NCBI GenBank assembly: GCA_014529385.2
Contig: CM043946.1
Coordinates: 35,802,558 to 35,866,557 of the forward strand
Length of the DNA stretch: 64,000 bases
Direction of reading: 5' to 3'
DNA from: Adiantum capillus-veneris
Taxonomy: Eukaryota; Streptophyta; Polypodiopsida; Polypodiales; Pteridaceae
Shown: positions 32,898 through 45,237 of the stretch, in pieces
How positions within the stretch are numbered: the stretch's first letter is position 1
Layout: each line of letters opens with the position of its first letter
Notes under the pieces: model-generated
Databases searched by the model: none
Told to the model about the DNA's origin: nothing
The model's input: only the letters and a program-made list of their open reading frames with translations
Program-made: the position numbers and the translations under genes

Positions 32898-33106
<209 letters not shown>

Positions 33107-33172
33107 TGAGAGAGCAACCCAAGTTCACTGGTTATGGAGCACGGAAGGTGCACAAGAGCAACACAACCGTGT

Positions 33173-33174
<2 letters not shown>

Positions 33175-33248
<74 letters not shown>
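33175..33248. repeat. (GA)n microsatellite
   Basis: A pure GA tract of about 74 nt, 70 bp after the previous one. Confidence 0.95.
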
Positions 33249-33250
<2 letters not shown>

Positions 33251-33479
33251 GCTGTTGTGAAAGCCATTAACCATAATGTGGGTCCAGCCCTCTCCCCCCA
33301 CTCTCTCTCTTGGAGTGGGCCCTCCAAATAGTGAAACGTCTAAAAACAAAGAAATATATGGCCCCTCTCCATTTCTAATTAAAAGGTCCAATTTAGACAC
33401 AAATGAACCACCAAGCCCATGTTGTGTCAAGGACAGTCCTTTTTGTACCACCATTGCATGCTTTTAGCCACATGGACTT

Positions 33480-34903
33480 TATGTGATTTGCCTCCTGGAA
33501 AAAAGGCCATTGGTACAAAGTGGCAAGTTGAAACGTAAGCAAGATGGTGAGATTGATCACTATAAGGCTCAACTTGTTGCAAAGTCTATGCCCAAAAGAA
33601 AGGCATAGATTATGAAGAGACTTTTACTCCCACTTGGCGTATGACTACTGTGCATTATCTATGTGCATTGGTAGCTCATTTTGGATGGGATGTACATCAA
33701 TCAGATATTGTTACTGCTTTCTTGAATGGTGACATATTGGAGGAAGTTTACGTAATGCAGTCTCACGGTTTTGTCATTAAAGGGCAGGAAGATAAAGTGT
33801 GCAAATGTAAGAAAGCTTTGTATGGGTTGACGAAATCTCCTCGTGCTTGGTATGAGAAAGCTGACACTTATTTGGTTAACAAGGCTTTTGTAGTAGTCCA
33901 ACAGAAAGAACTTTGTAGGTAAAGCGTGAGGGTGATATACTTCTCATTGTTGTTCTATACGTGCATGATTTGCTGATCACTGGTCCGAATGAGGCACATA
34001 TTGCTGAATTGAAGGCTGCTTTGAATGCTACTTTCACGAAGAAAGATTTGGAGATTACTTGGGCATACATTTTAAGCAATGTGATGGTGGTATTGCCTTG
34101 TATCAAACAAGTTACATAGAGACATTGCTATGTAAGTTTGGAGTTGAGGATTGCAAGCCTATTGCCACTCCCATGGAAACAGGTTTGAAATTGAGTCTTC
34201 ATGATGCTGGTGATCCTGCTCATGTCACTCTTTATCAAAATGCTGTTGGATGCCTTATTTATGTATGCAACACAAGGCCAGATATTCACTTTGCAGTCTC
34301 ACATGTCAAAAGATTTATGCATAACCCAATGTCTAACCATTGGTAGGTTGTTAAGTGGATATTTTGCTACTTGAGTGACACTTTACATCTTAGATTGTTT
34401 TATCCCAAGGGGGGATTATTGCTACTAGATTTGCATGCCTTTGCGGACTTAGATTGGGCTAGTTGTTATTATGACACGTGAGTGTTCACAAATTTTGTTT
34501 CATGATTGGTACTTCATGCATATCATATTTGAGCAAGAAGCAACCTACTGCGGCCACTTCTAGTTGTGAGGGTGAGTACAGGGCAGTCTTCACAGCTACG
34601 ATTGAGTGTGTATGGCTTAGACGCCTTATGGTTGGTTTGGGTGTTGGACAAGACACTGCCAACATAATCTACACTGACAGTCAGAGAACATTGGAAATTG
34701 TGAGGAACCCAATTTGTCATGCTCGCACAAAACACATTGAGGTGCATTACCACTATGTCAAGGAGAGACTCTTAGCAAGAGAGATAAACTTGGCTTATGT
34801 GCCAACACAGGACAACCTTGTTGATCTTTTCACAAAGGCATTGTCTCATGAGAAGTTTGAAGCTTTAAACCAAGCTTTGGGCTTACTCCCCTTTGTGGAC
34901 TGA
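33480..34903 (+). pseudogene. Copia RT-RNase H fragment
   Basis: RT begins inside its N-terminal part and has T-A-F-L-N-G-D near 33713 and then the active-site region at about 33955, which reads Y-V-H-D-L where the intact motif is Y-V-D-D-L, so a catalytic Asp is lost. The stretch E-T-G-L-K-L-S-L follows. RNase H has P-T-A-A-T-S-S-C-E-G-E-Y and Y-T-D-S-Q and the closing D-N-L-V-D-L-F-T-K. Frames change near 33580, 33920 and 34350-34480. It is inactive and 5' truncated, but it keeps an RNase H segment deleted from the second copia, so it is not a daughter of that copy. Confidence 0.85.
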
Positions 34904-34980
34904 TCATGTCCTCAAGGCATGGCACTTCTCTATACTCTATGTGCCAGCTCTCATTCACTGCATTGCTCCCAAGGGGGATT

Positions 34981-35207
34981 TGTTACCATATACATGTGGT
35001 AGTGATGTTGTGAACACATTTAGGACCGTTGAGGCATTTTTTCCCTCACTAGGAGGTTTTTCCCCCGTGCGTTGTATATATGCCCATCGCTCTAGGGCTA
35101 TCTTATCTTTCCATTGCACACTAAGTAATACACTCTCTATTGTGTGCCTTAAGCTTCCTTCATCTTCTCCAAGTTGTGTGTGTTTCCCTGCAACCCTATT
35201 CCCAACA
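34981..35207 (+). repeat. 3' LTR of the truncated copia
   Basis: It starts TGTTACCATATACATGTGG and ends CCCAACA (227 bp). It is shared with the LTRs at 38833-39050, 43577-43760 and, inverted, at 53007-53232 and 56813-57031. Confidence 0.9.
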
Positions 35208-36017
35208 ACCGGTCAAGGAAACTCAAGGTCATGCTTGGCAATACGATGGTGTCTCCTGAATGCCCTTGAAACCACCTTCTGGGCATAACCAATAGCACCT
35301 GAGAAGAAGAGACTACTACATAATAGGATGCAATAACAAGGGCTTGCTCTTTGAAATCCCAAGACAATACCCAAGGTATTGGCATGGGTGAGTAAATTTT
35401 CAATGATGTTGTGGCATCCTTGAAGGCTTGTCAAGCTCTTGTTCCAAAGCGATACCCCTTGGAATGCATTGATTATTGAATGCATTGATTATGAGATAAT
35501 CTAGAGGGAAGGATAGGGTAGCTCTAACTCCAAAACAACTCCTTGTCTTGCATCTTCAAGGTATGTGGCATTGTGCGAGATGCCAATACGCATAGCAAAA
35601 TTCATGATGTTATAGTAGCTAGTCGAGGGTTCTTGGGGGGGAGAAATGTTTGGCGATGCTTTGCTTGATATGTATGCTGGATATGGTAAATTAAAAAAAG
35701 CACAGAGGGTCCTTTAGAAACTTTTAGCTCGGGATGCCATCTTTTGGGACATGTTGATTACAAGATGTGCCATTTGTGTGTGGCAAGCAATCTCTAGACT
35801 GTCTTTTCATCAGGAGCGAAGAAGAAGCCTTTCTTCGAATGCATTCATCTACACTTGCATGGTGAAGGCACAAAACACTGCACAAGCTTAAGTGGTAGTG
35901 TAATTGAAGGCTTAAAAAGAATGCTTGGCATTGCCTTGATCAAACGTATACACCAACTAGGGTGTATTTGTAGAGAGCCCACAAAGTGCTTGACAAAAAC
36001 CTCCCAAAGGAAAACTT
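35208..36017. other. Unassigned stretch
   Basis: About 800 bp with no recognisable gene, repeat or element. Confidence 0.5.
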
Positions 36018-36168
36018 TGATGGGCTTCTTGTTCCCCTTCATGGTGGGAAACAACCCCATGAGGGAGGGTTTTTTTTTTCAAAATATTTCTTTAATAAAT
36101 ATATAGAGGTTGTCCCCTCCCCCTCATGGGGTTGTTTCCTACCATGCAGGGGAACAAGAAGCCCATCA
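36018..36168. repeat. Foldback inverted repeat
   Basis: Arms of about 52 bp (36018-36069 and 36115-36168) are near-perfect inverted copies, with about two mismatches and a small gap, around an AT-rich loop of roughly 45 bp. It is not coding. It could be a miniature transposable element or a hairpin RNA source. Confidence 0.85.
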
Positions 36169-36628
36169 TTGTACACATGCACACGCGTGCATGCACATGC
36201 ACACTGTAATGTACCCAACATTTTTCAATAAAAGTATTTCATTTACTTTGCATATATTAAAGGTTCATGTTTTGTTAAGTCTTGAAGCTTTCAAATGGAA
36301 CGATCGGATCGAAAATTGGACTCTAAAACTATTACTTATGGTCTTTATTCACTTGAAAACTATAGGCTGATGGGAAACTTAAACCTCAAGATTGTATCTA
36401 ATGATAAGAGTTGATCCTTTATGAAAGAGAGAGCAATTTTAGGAGAGGAGGGAGTTAAGTCTAGATATCTTGTCTTGGAAGCCAAGCTTCTTCTCATATT
36501 AGAGAATTGAATTCGCACACCGGAATCTGTGTCACAAAAAAATAAAAAAATAAAAAAATAAAAAAAATTTGAAGCCGCAAACGTACACGAACTTATCTCT
36601 CCTTGCTTCCCTCTTCGCCTTGAGAGCC

Positions 36629-36636
36629 TATATAAA
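36629..36636 (+). promoter_or_regulatory. TATA box ahead of a small ORF
   Basis: TATATAAA with a CT-rich leader, 222 bp before the ATG at 36858. A similar TATA plus CT-rich leader occurs in the solo LTR at 44727. Confidence 0.5.
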
Positions 36637-36857
36637 GACCCTTCTCCCTTCACTTTGAAGGACACAAACACAAACTCTCAGAAGCGGAAGCTCTCTTGCC
36701 TTGTCGTCGGAGTTACCTTCTCTTCCTCAATCTCTCTCCCTCAAGCTCTTACCTTCAAGCCATCTCCATCTTCAAGTCTTCTCTACCATCATCGTTGTGT
36801 TTCCCTTTGGATTCTTGAGTTCTATTTCCCTCTCTCCATTTCCTCTACCTCGTTACG

Positions 36858-37160
36858 ATGGCCCCAGAGCGAGTGACCCGAAGCTCGAAGGATTCTCATG
36901 TCGTTCCACCTCCAAGGAAGGTGCAAAAGAAGGTATCGTCTACTCCAATCATAACTCAAGCGGAGGTATCGATTCTGCAAGAAGGTGAAATCATCCAACC
37001 TCAAACACGGGAGGTAATCGAACATGTGGCTAATCCGGTAATACAAATTTATAATTCTGCATTGCTATTCATGTTGACCTGGGAAGCTAAGCATAGGGAA
37101 CCCCTTAAACTATCCAAGAAACATGATTTTATCACAAGAAACAAGCATATGTTTTCATAG
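36858..37160 (+). CDS. Possible small protein of 100 residues
   Basis: The ORF begins ATGGCCCCAGAG, a good plant start context, and has a TATA box and CT-rich leader upstream, as in genuine or LTR-driven plant transcripts. The product is basic at the N-terminus (R-V-T-R-S-S-K, P-P-P-R-K-V-Q-K-K) and has no recognised domain. It ends at TAG 37158-37160. Its surroundings, downstream minisatellite and copia elements, suggest it is the start of a gag-like gene of an otherwise lost element rather than a host gene. I cannot choose between these. Confidence 0.35.
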   Translation: MAPERVTRSSKDSHVVPPPRKVQKKVSSTPIITQAEVSILQEGEIIQPQTREVIEHVANPVIQIYNSALLFMLTWEAKHREPLKLSKKHDFITRNKHMFS

Positions 37161-38254
37161 ATTAGTGAAAGAGCTGTTTGATAAATTGTTATTGTTTCAT
37201 AAGTTGTTACTGATTGATATGAAGAATTGGTTGATCATATTTGAAGAATCATTTAAAGAGAAGAATTATTGAAAGAACGTCTTTTGTTCCTCGTGGGTAG
37301 CGAGATGATTCCGTGGTTAGTGGAGATTAAGTTGAGGTTATCGGCTCTCTATTATTCCTTGCGGTTAGCGGGATGCCTCGCGGGTAGCGGATGCCTCATG
37401 GTTAGCGGGATGCCTTGCGGGTATCGTGATGCCTGGCGTTTAGTAAGATGCCTCGTAGTTAGTGAGATGGGAAGGTTGCCTAATTCACGGTTAGCAAATA
37501 AAACCTTTGCAAAGGCTCTGTTGGTTAGACAGAGGAAGTCCGCGGGTAGCAGCAATTCATGAGAAATTGGAAAAGTTACTTTTGTTGAACTATAGGGCTG
37601 TCTTCATTAGGCCTTGTTTGAATTGTTTTGGTATTGTTTGAAGGGCTGTATAAAAGAACTTGTGTTTGAAATTCATTAAGGAACATTGTTTGTATATGTA
37701 AAACAGTGTGGTAGTAATTAAAAAACAAGATAAAAAGTGTGAGTGTGGGTGGAAGGTGGGGGCTGGCTCATGTTGCTAGTCAAGGATGGGTGGTCTCGAT
37801 TAGTCAAGAAACTCTCCACTCCCTCTTATTGAGAGAAGTGAAATTAGAGACTCATTGTGTCAAGAGTCGAAACATCCCAAATCTACATGCCCCTGAAAGA
37901 TATGGACCCGATTAATCGAATTAATTTAGACTAAGTCTCATATCATATTTATGGTTTATGGATGGCGATCGTGCCTCTTAAACGTGGGGAAAAAGGCGTT
38001 GTTTATGGATTCTAAATATGTCAATGGGATTTCATCTTTATGTTAGGAAACAACTTTCATTAGAATGTTGATTTATTGACCTGGCCTGTGGCGTATGACC
38101 CTTATAACCACGAACACGATGGATAGAGGACTTCCTCTCTTCTGTTGCTCGTATCTCCACTTTGTGGAAATGGAGTAGGGTGTCATCAACGAAATTGGAG
38201 AATAAACAAAGGCCATCTATCAAGTCGCCCCAATCTTTTCGGGGTTGGGGATCT

Positions 38255-38353
<99 letters not shown>

Positions 38354-38383
38354 ATATCACACTTTTCCTCTCTCCCTTAGCGT

Positions 38384-38419
<36 letters not shown>

Positions 38420-38481
38420 TCCTTGGATCAACATCAGCATTCTCTCTCTCTCTTTTTCTCTCTATCATTCTTGAAGGCAAC

Positions 38482-38514
<33 letters not shown>

Positions 38515-38577
38515 TGACTGCACCATCCATCTCATCTTTCTCTCCTCCTATCCACGCACACATACCATATCCACACT

Positions 38578-38621
<44 letters not shown>

Positions 38622-38827
38622 ATCATGCTCTCATTTTGAATGGCTGCTACGAGCGTTCTTTCCCTCTCTCATCACACACACACACACACATACACACACA
38701 CACACACACACATGCACACTCTCACTTTATCTCTTGATGTCTATCCACTTGAACCACATGCACTTACACCCTTACACACATGCACTCATCCACCCACATT
38801 GTTAACCACTTATGGATACCCTATCAC
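37161..38827. repeat. Minisatellite and CT/CA microsatellites in unassigned sequence
   Basis: 37359-37470 holds about six diverged copies of a 19-bp unit like GCGGTTAGCGGGATGCCTC. (CT)n lies at 38256-38290, (CA)n at 38290-38352, and CT tracts recur at 38387-38415, 38488-38514 and 38579-38618; (CA)n at 38672-38711. No gene is visible. The last part may be the 5' half of the LTR that continues at 45277. Confidence 0.7.
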
Positions 38828-38832
38828 CTTTG
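38828..38832 (+). repeat. Target-site duplication CTTTG, left
   Basis: It directly precedes the 5' LTR of the second copia and matches 45272-45276 after the displaced end of its 3' LTR. Confidence 0.85.
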
Positions 38833-39050
38833 TGTTACCATATACATGTGGTAGTGATGTGAGTGAACACACTAGGGCATTTTTTCCCTCTTTAGGAGGT
38901 TTTTTCCACCGAGCACTGTATATACGCCCATCACTCTAGGGCTATCTATCTTTCCATTGCACAGTAAGTAACACACTCTCTATTGTGTGCGTTGAGCTTC
39001 CTTTGTCTTCTCCAAGCTGTGTGCGTTTCTCTGCAACCCTAATTCCAACA
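38833..39050 (+). repeat. 5' LTR of the second copia (218 bp)
   Basis: Starts TGTTACC and ends TTCCAACA. A primer-site remnant, TTGATATCAGAGT at 39052-39064, follows; it matches the initiator tRNA-Met type (TGGTATCAGAG) with small changes. Confidence 0.9.
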
Positions 39051-39400
39051 ATTGATATCAGAGTAGGTTGCATCCTCTCGAGCTTAGTTGCCAGCATCTC
39101 CAGCACACGCCTGCTCACTTTCTCCGATTTCAGTGAGCTTTGGCGAGCGTTCACAGGTCGACAAAAATTTCGGGCTCGTTTCGCCCTCCGTTTTGTGCTC
39201 GGGACCGTTTTGGACTCCGTTTCCACTATAGGCAATACTGCACAAGCTATTTCGTCATTTTGTGCAAATTTTTTGTCAGTGCCGTTTTCTGCATAAGAGG
39301 TGCCTTACAATCTTCTACGGTTTGTGCTATATAGCACATGTTATTCCCGCTTTTTTTCTCCTCTTTTCGGGTAGTTTTCACATTAGGTGCAACATTTACC

Positions 39401-40520
39401 ATGGCTGACAACAACATAGATGTATTCAAGATGTTTGTTGTTGAGGATAGGTTGGATGGGGACAATTATCCTATGTGGGCTTACATGATGCAACATGTTC
39501 TTGTGTCAAAGGGCGTTTGGAATATTGTGCAGGGCATTGATGTACGTCCTGGTTCTGAGGATGTAAGCAATGTTGAGGATGTTGCAGGTCTTGTTGCAAG
39601 GATTACTGCTATTAGAGTTGTTTTGCCTACGGTAGAACAAGCTCGTTGGGATGTAAAGGATGCACAGACTCATGCATTGATTTCTTGTCTATGAAGCGTA
39701 CCATTGTTCCTCACATTCATTCAGCAAAATCTGCAAAATAGGCTTGGGATATTCTAGCAGGTCTTTATGCAAGCCGCAATGAGGCTAAAATTGCTTTGCT
39801 GCGTAAAGAATTGGAATCTAAGATTATGCATGAGGAAGATGATATGGACACTTTCCTTGCTGGTGTCAAGGATATTAATGAGCAACTTATTTCTGCAAGT
39901 GAAGTCATTTCAGACAGTTCCCTTGTGCAGGTTGTTCCTGATGCCTTACCAGATTCATACTAGACTTTTGCTAGTACTTGGAGACTAATGACCCAAGGAA
40001 ATCCTGAAGTTGTCAAGTTTGATGCATTATGCACATTGCTGTTGGAAGAGTCACTTTCCAGAAAAAATAGGACTAGGTAGCGTGCAATTAAACATGCTTT
40101 TATTGCTTCTCAAAGTAAGGGTGGTAACAACAATGCAACCACTTCTTATGGTTCTGCTGCGAGTGGCAAAACTTATGTTCCCAATGCTTCTGCTGGGAGC
40201 ACTTCATCTGGCAATTTTGGTAATAAGGGAAATTGCCATTATTGTAGAGCTAATGATCACTTGATCAAGCAGTGTCCTAAGTTGAAGTCCAGAGAGGCTA
40301 AGAAGAAGGAGGGTGGCTCCACTGCAAATGCTGGTTCCACTACAAATGCAACCATTGTTGAGTCTTCTGTAAAAGGAGACTATGATGTTGATGTTGATGC
40401 AGAATGGGCTTTTAGTGCAGAGTGCACTTACAATCCTGCTATCCATGATGTCAGTTGTTGCAGATTCACATGTGTGGTATGTCGACAACGGTGCTACAAA
40501 GCACATTACCACACATCGTG
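39401..40520 (+). pseudogene. gag: Copia gag, frameshifted
   Basis: Starting at ATG 39401 the product has N-Y-P-M-W-A-Y-M-M-Q-H-V-L, the copia capsid signature, to a frameshift near 39695. Later pieces read A-W-D-I-L-A-G-L-Y and the helical capsid end, with stops near 39742, 39963 and 40078. The nucleocapsid knuckle C-H-Y-C-R-A-N-D-H-L-I-K-Q-C (CX2CX4HX4C) lies at about 40232-40275, followed by a Lys/Ser-rich tail. The protein would form the virus-like particle. Stops show loss of function in this copy. Confidence 0.85.
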
Positions 40521-41540
40521 AATTGTTCACCTCTCTTGAGTCTGTCCCTCATGGGAATTCAATCAATTGTGCCAACAATGCCTCGTATCCGGTTCAGGGG
40601 GTTGGAAAGATTGTGCTTACTACTGCAAATGGAATTTCTTTCACACTTTATGATGCACTTTATGTACCTGGGATCAAGAAGAATCTTTTGTATGTATCCA
40701 CACTTGCTAGACTTGGACTTGTAATCAAATTTGTGGATGACAAATGTACATTTCATGATCTCAGTTTTGGTGATGAAATTGTTGCATCTGGCCTTTCGTG
40801 CCGTGGGCTGTATAAACTCACTTTGTATGACAAGTGTGGAAAAGATTTTACAAATGCAGTTGCAGATTCAAGGGCTATTTCAGATGCAAAACTTTGGCAT
40901 GCACGTTTTGGGCATCTGAATTATGTCAGTTTGCTGCGTTTGCAGAAATCTGATATGGTTGCTTCTTTGTTGCCTCTTGAATCACCTAGCAAACATGTTT
41001 GTGAAGGCTATATTTTGGGTAAAATGCAGTGCTCTAAGTTTCCAAAGGATGGTTCAGTTAGGGCCACATGCAGATTGCAGCTTGTGCATAGTGATGTTTG
41101 TGGGCCCATGCAAACTTCATCCTGGGGCAATTACCTGTACTTCGTGACTTTCATTGATGATTACTCCAGGCATGCATGGGTATTTCCGCTTAAAGCGAAG
41201 TCCAAAGTTTTTATGTGCTTCAAACAATTTCTGGCTATGGCTAAAAATGTATCGAAATGTACTATGGGCACCCTTCGTTCCGATCGAGGGGGGAGTATAT
41301 GTCTCATGAATTTAATGCATTTCTGGCTAGTCCTGGGATAAAACACCAATGTATAGTGCTGTATACGCCTCAGCAAAATGGTGTTGCTGAGAGGAAAAAC
41401 AGGTCTCTTATGAAAATAGCGAGATGTATGGTCAAGAGTCAAGCTTTACCACATTTGTTTTGGCTCGAGGCTGTCATGTGTGCCACTTATGTACTCAAGA
41501 GGTCCTATGAAAGCGTTGCAGTCTATGACTTCATATGAAG
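40444..41540 (+). pseudogene. Copia protease and integrase
   Basis: The frame holds W-Y-V-D-N-G-A-T-K-H, a copia protease in which the usual D-S-G-A reads D-N-G-A, then the pre-integrase segment L-W-H-A-R-F-G-H-L. The integrase zinc Cys pair is altered to C-E-G-Y-I. The core has F-I-D-D-Y-S-R-H-A-W-V and L-R-S-D-R-G-G. At the run of six G after R (41286-41293) the frame breaks; the next frame continues E-Y-M-S-H-E-F and N-G-V-A-E-R-K-N, ending near 41538. All three catalytic acids can be found, split over two frames. Confidence 0.85.
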
Positions 41541-41807
41541 CATGGCATGATAGAAAGCCATCTATTGAGCACAGACATGTTTTTGGCTGTTGGCTTATGG
41601 TTTAGTGCCACAAGTGCAACACAAAGAACTGGATGCTAAGGTTGTCAAATCTATTTTTGTTGGTTATAGTACTGAAAGCAAAGGTTATAGGTTGTATCAT
41701 CCGCAAACAAAGCGTATTTTGGTTTCACGGATGTAGTGTTTGTGGAGATTCTGTTTGGCCCTTGCTATCATGTACTAGAGACAATAATGTAAGCTCACAG
41801 GACATTT

Positions 41808-43020
41808 ATGAATGTAAATTCCAATGAGGCAAATGTACAGCCTATGGGGGTTTTTGAAAATGTTATAGATCAGCCTATTACTGATGCAGATGTACATGAT
41901 GTACTCGATGAGGAAAGGGCTGAAAATGAGCAGGCTAGAGGTATGCCAAAATGGCTAGTGCACACTTTGTGTGACAGTAAATTGGATGCACCTTTGTCTA
42001 GTCATACTCGTTCAGGCTCTCGCCATGCATCTTATGCATCAGATTGTTATGCTTTGGCTGTGTCTAGCTTACATGATGTTGAGGAACCTCTCTCTTTTAA
42101 TGAAGCACAAAATTCAAAAAGTTGGATGGCTGCCATACAATCAGAATATGATGTACTTATAGAAAATGACACATGGACTTTATGTGATTTGCCTCCTAGC
42201 AAAAAGGCCATTTGTACAAAGTGGGTTTACAAGTTGAAACACAAGCCGGATGGTGAGATCGATCGCCATAAGGCTCGACTTGTTGCAAAGGGTTATGCAC
42301 AGCAAAAAGGCATAGATTATGAAGAGACTTTTGCTCCCACTTGTCGTATGACTACTGTGCGTTTTCTATGTGCATTGGCAACTCATTTTGGTTGGGATGT
42401 ACATCAATCATACATTGTTATTTCTTTCTTGAATAGTGACATATTTGAGGAAGTTTATGTAATGCAGCCTCACGGTTTTGTCAAGAAAGGACAAGAGGAC
42501 AAAGTGTGCAGATGAAACAAGGCATTGTATGGGTTGTAGCAATCTCCTCGTGCTTGGTATGAGAAAGCTGACACTCATTTGGTCAAACAAGGCTTTCGTA
42601 ATAGTCCAACAGAAAGCACATTGTATGTAAAGCATGAGGGTGATATACTTCTCATTGTGGTTCTTTATGTAGATGATTTGCTGATCACTGGACCAAATGA
42701 GAGACATATATCTGAATTTAAGGCTGATTTGAATGCTACTTTCAAGACGAAAGATATGGGGCTATTGCATCATTACTTGGGCATACAATTTAAGCACTGT
42801 GATGGTGGTATTGCCTTGTGTCAGAAAAGTTACATAGAGACATTGCTATGTAAGTTTGGACTTGAGGATTTCAAATCTATTGCCACTCCCATGGAAACAG
42901 GTTTGAAATTGAGTCTACATGATGCTAGTGATCCTGCAGATGTCACTCTTTACCAAACTGTTGTTGGATGCCTCATTTATGTATGCAACATGAGGCTAGA
43001 TATTCAGTTTGCAGTCTCAT
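41808..43020 (+). pseudogene. Copia reverse transcriptase
   Basis: The product has W-M-A-A-I-Q-S-E-Y, W-V-Y-K-L-K-H-K-P-D-G, Y-E-E-T-F-A-P and the S-F-L-N-S-D stretch near 42424, then a stop at 42513-42515 and another at 42537-42539 where K-A-L-Y-G-L-K-Q-S-P is expected. The active site L-Y-V-D-D-L-L-I follows at about 42662-42685 and C-L-I-Y-V-C-N-M-R-L-D ends it at the TAG 43019-43021. The YVDD motif is intact although the frame around it is not. Confidence 0.85.
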
Positions 43021-43021
43021 A

Positions 43022-43500
43022 GGTCAATAGATTTATGCATAGCCCAGGGTCTAAGCATTGGCCGGTTGTCAAGAGGATTTTTTGCTACCTTAGTGGCATG
43101 TTACATCTTGGCTTGTTTTATCCCAAGGGGGGATCATTGCCGCTAGACTTACATGATTTTTTGGACTCAGATTGGGCTGGTTCTTTTGACACGCGAGTGT
43201 CCACAAGTGGTTTTTGTTTCATGCATAGTTCATGTATATCATGGTTGAGAAAGAAGAAACCTACTGTGGCCACTTCGAGTTGTGAGGCTGAGTACAGGGT
43301 AATCTTCACAGCTACGGTTGAGTGTGTATGGCTCAGACGCCTTATTACCACTATGTCAGGGAGAGGCTCTCAACTGGAGAGATCAGCTTGGCTTATGTGC
43401 CAACACAGGACAACCTTGCAGATCTTTTCACAAAGGCATTGTCTCGTGAGAAGCTTGAAGCTTTCAGCAAATCTTTGGGCTTACTCTCTTTTGTGGACTG
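43022..43500 (+). pseudogene. Copia RNase H with an internal deletion
   Basis: S-D-W-A-G and V-A-T-S-S-C-E-A-E-Y are present. Relative to the truncated copia, 118 nt (equivalent to 34630-34747) are missing after V-W-L-R-R-L, which removes the T-D-S-Q catalytic stretch and shifts the frame. The expected end with D-N-L-A-D-L-F-T-K lies in another frame. Confidence 0.8.
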
Positions 43501-43576
43501 ATCATGTCCTCAAAGCATGTCACTTCCCTTTATTCATGTGCCAGCTCTCGTTCACCGCATCACTCCAGGGGAGATT

Positions 43577-43760
43577 TGTTACCATATACATGTGGTAGTG
43601 GTGTGCGAACACACTAGGACCGCTGGGACATTTTTTTCCTCTTTAGAAGGTTTTTCCTCTTTACGCCACATCACTCTAGGGCTATCTATCTTTCCATTGC
43701 ACACTAAGTAACACACTCTCTATTGTGTGCCTTGAGCTTCCTTCGTCTTCTCCAAGCTGT
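43577..43760 (+). repeat. 3' LTR of the second copia, first part
   Basis: It begins TGTTACC after a GGGGAGAT purine tract and matches 38833 onward, then breaks off after CCAAGCTGT. The missing end is found at 45238-45271. Confidence 0.9.
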
Positions 43761-45049
43761 TGATCCGAGCCTATCACAAATTTTTTTAATTATATTTTGT
43801 TGGTTTTCCTTGCTTCTAGAGGTTTACAATAAAAGAAAGAGTGAGAACAACCTCTTGGAAAAATTAAAAAAAAAATGATTTGATAGGAATTTTTTCTTGA
43901 CTAGTTCACCGGAGGTGAAAGGTAGAGGGAGAACCTAGTGGTAAAGGGAAGGGAAAATATGTAAATGTGAAAAGAAAAGATATGATGTGGTTGTGGAGCC
44001 ATGCATCCATGATTCAAGGGTCATGAGTGGCTCATATCATCATGGCTTTGGAGCCATATGATGATTCAAACAAATGGGACCCAAGTGGAAGACTTGATAA
44101 AGGAAGGAACCAGACACATGATTTTGATGAATTTTTAAAAAATACTTCCACTCCGATCCAAGAAAAGTTGTCTTCATCAAAGTTGTAGCTGATGAGCTGG
44201 AGATTCTGGCCATATTTTTTATAATTTTTGCATTTACGGTCTAGGAGATATGGCCAAAATGGCGGACGCCAGTTTTTTCAACTGTGGTGGAGACCACCCC
44301 CTCTACCTTTACACACACACACCCTTCATTTTCCACATTGAGACCTTCTCTAAAAATCAGCCATTAGTCTTCTCACCCTCCTCTCCTTCCTCCTCTCTCT
44401 CAAGCTCAAAAACCCATCAAAATTCCTCTTCTAACCACCTCTCAAGTCATGCTTAATCTTGTTGTAATTCATAAGTTCTCATTCAACCCCTTTCTATTAT
44501 TACTAGATATGTATTGATTTTATGTAGATTCTTTACATTTTAAAATAAGGAAGCTCTTGGACTCAAGCTATGGAGGAAGGAGTGAAGACAACACAAGTGA
44601 TGATGGAGCTAATTGGTCAACAAATCACTTGGAAGGAGCTTCTTCATTGGTTGGATGCCCCTAATCAAGCTTCATTTGTACAAATTACACTTGGATCTTA
44701 ACCTCACTCCTAATCACTCTCTTTCCTATATAAAGAGGCCTTCCCCTTTGTAATTTCAAGCCTCCCTCAGCCCCATTGAGTCTTTGTATCACTCACCATG
44801 AGCCCATAAGCTCATTCATTCACTCTATTCTTGCACATTCTAGAGTGCAAATTGTTTCATGCTAGTAACCTCTCCTTCTCTTACTTATGTTAATTAAGAG
44901 AAATCTTTTATATATGTGTGAGAGTGCTTGATGTGATCTTGGCTAATCCTTGAGTGGTTGTTTGGTAATCTACATGCTATTTGTGTTGCGAGTGTTTGAA
45001 GTCGTCCATTCCTTGTACACACACTAAGGTTAATGCTTCATTCATAGTG

Positions 45050-45122
<73 letters not shown>

Positions 45123-45237
45123 TGTAGCGGTCCTAGCCCACGCTTCCAAGACTAGGTGGTGCCCTTATCTCATTTCCCTTGTGGCGCAATGGAGTTTGTT
45201 TTGGTGTAGAGGCCGCCATTCCAAATTTCCTTCGTCA
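43761..45237 (+). mobile_element. Solo-LTR-like insert (1477 bp)
   Basis: The insert starts TGATCC and ends CGTCA, and is flanked by CTGT on both sides (43757-43760, 45238-45241). It splits the copia LTR exactly, so removing it restores continuity. It has a TATATAAA box at 44727-44734, a (CT)n tract at 45052-45119 and no coding capacity, as expected of a lone LTR left by recombination. Its end resembles 21772-21938. Confidence 0.8.

Larger units (their letters stand above)
33466..35207 (+). mobile_element. 5'-truncated Ty1/copia element
   Basis: Only the end of RT, RNase H, a polypurine tract (AAGGGGGA before 34979) and the 3' LTR are present. From 33466 it aligns with 42172 onward of the second copia. 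Gag, protease, integrase and the 5' LTR are missing. Confidence 0.85.
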
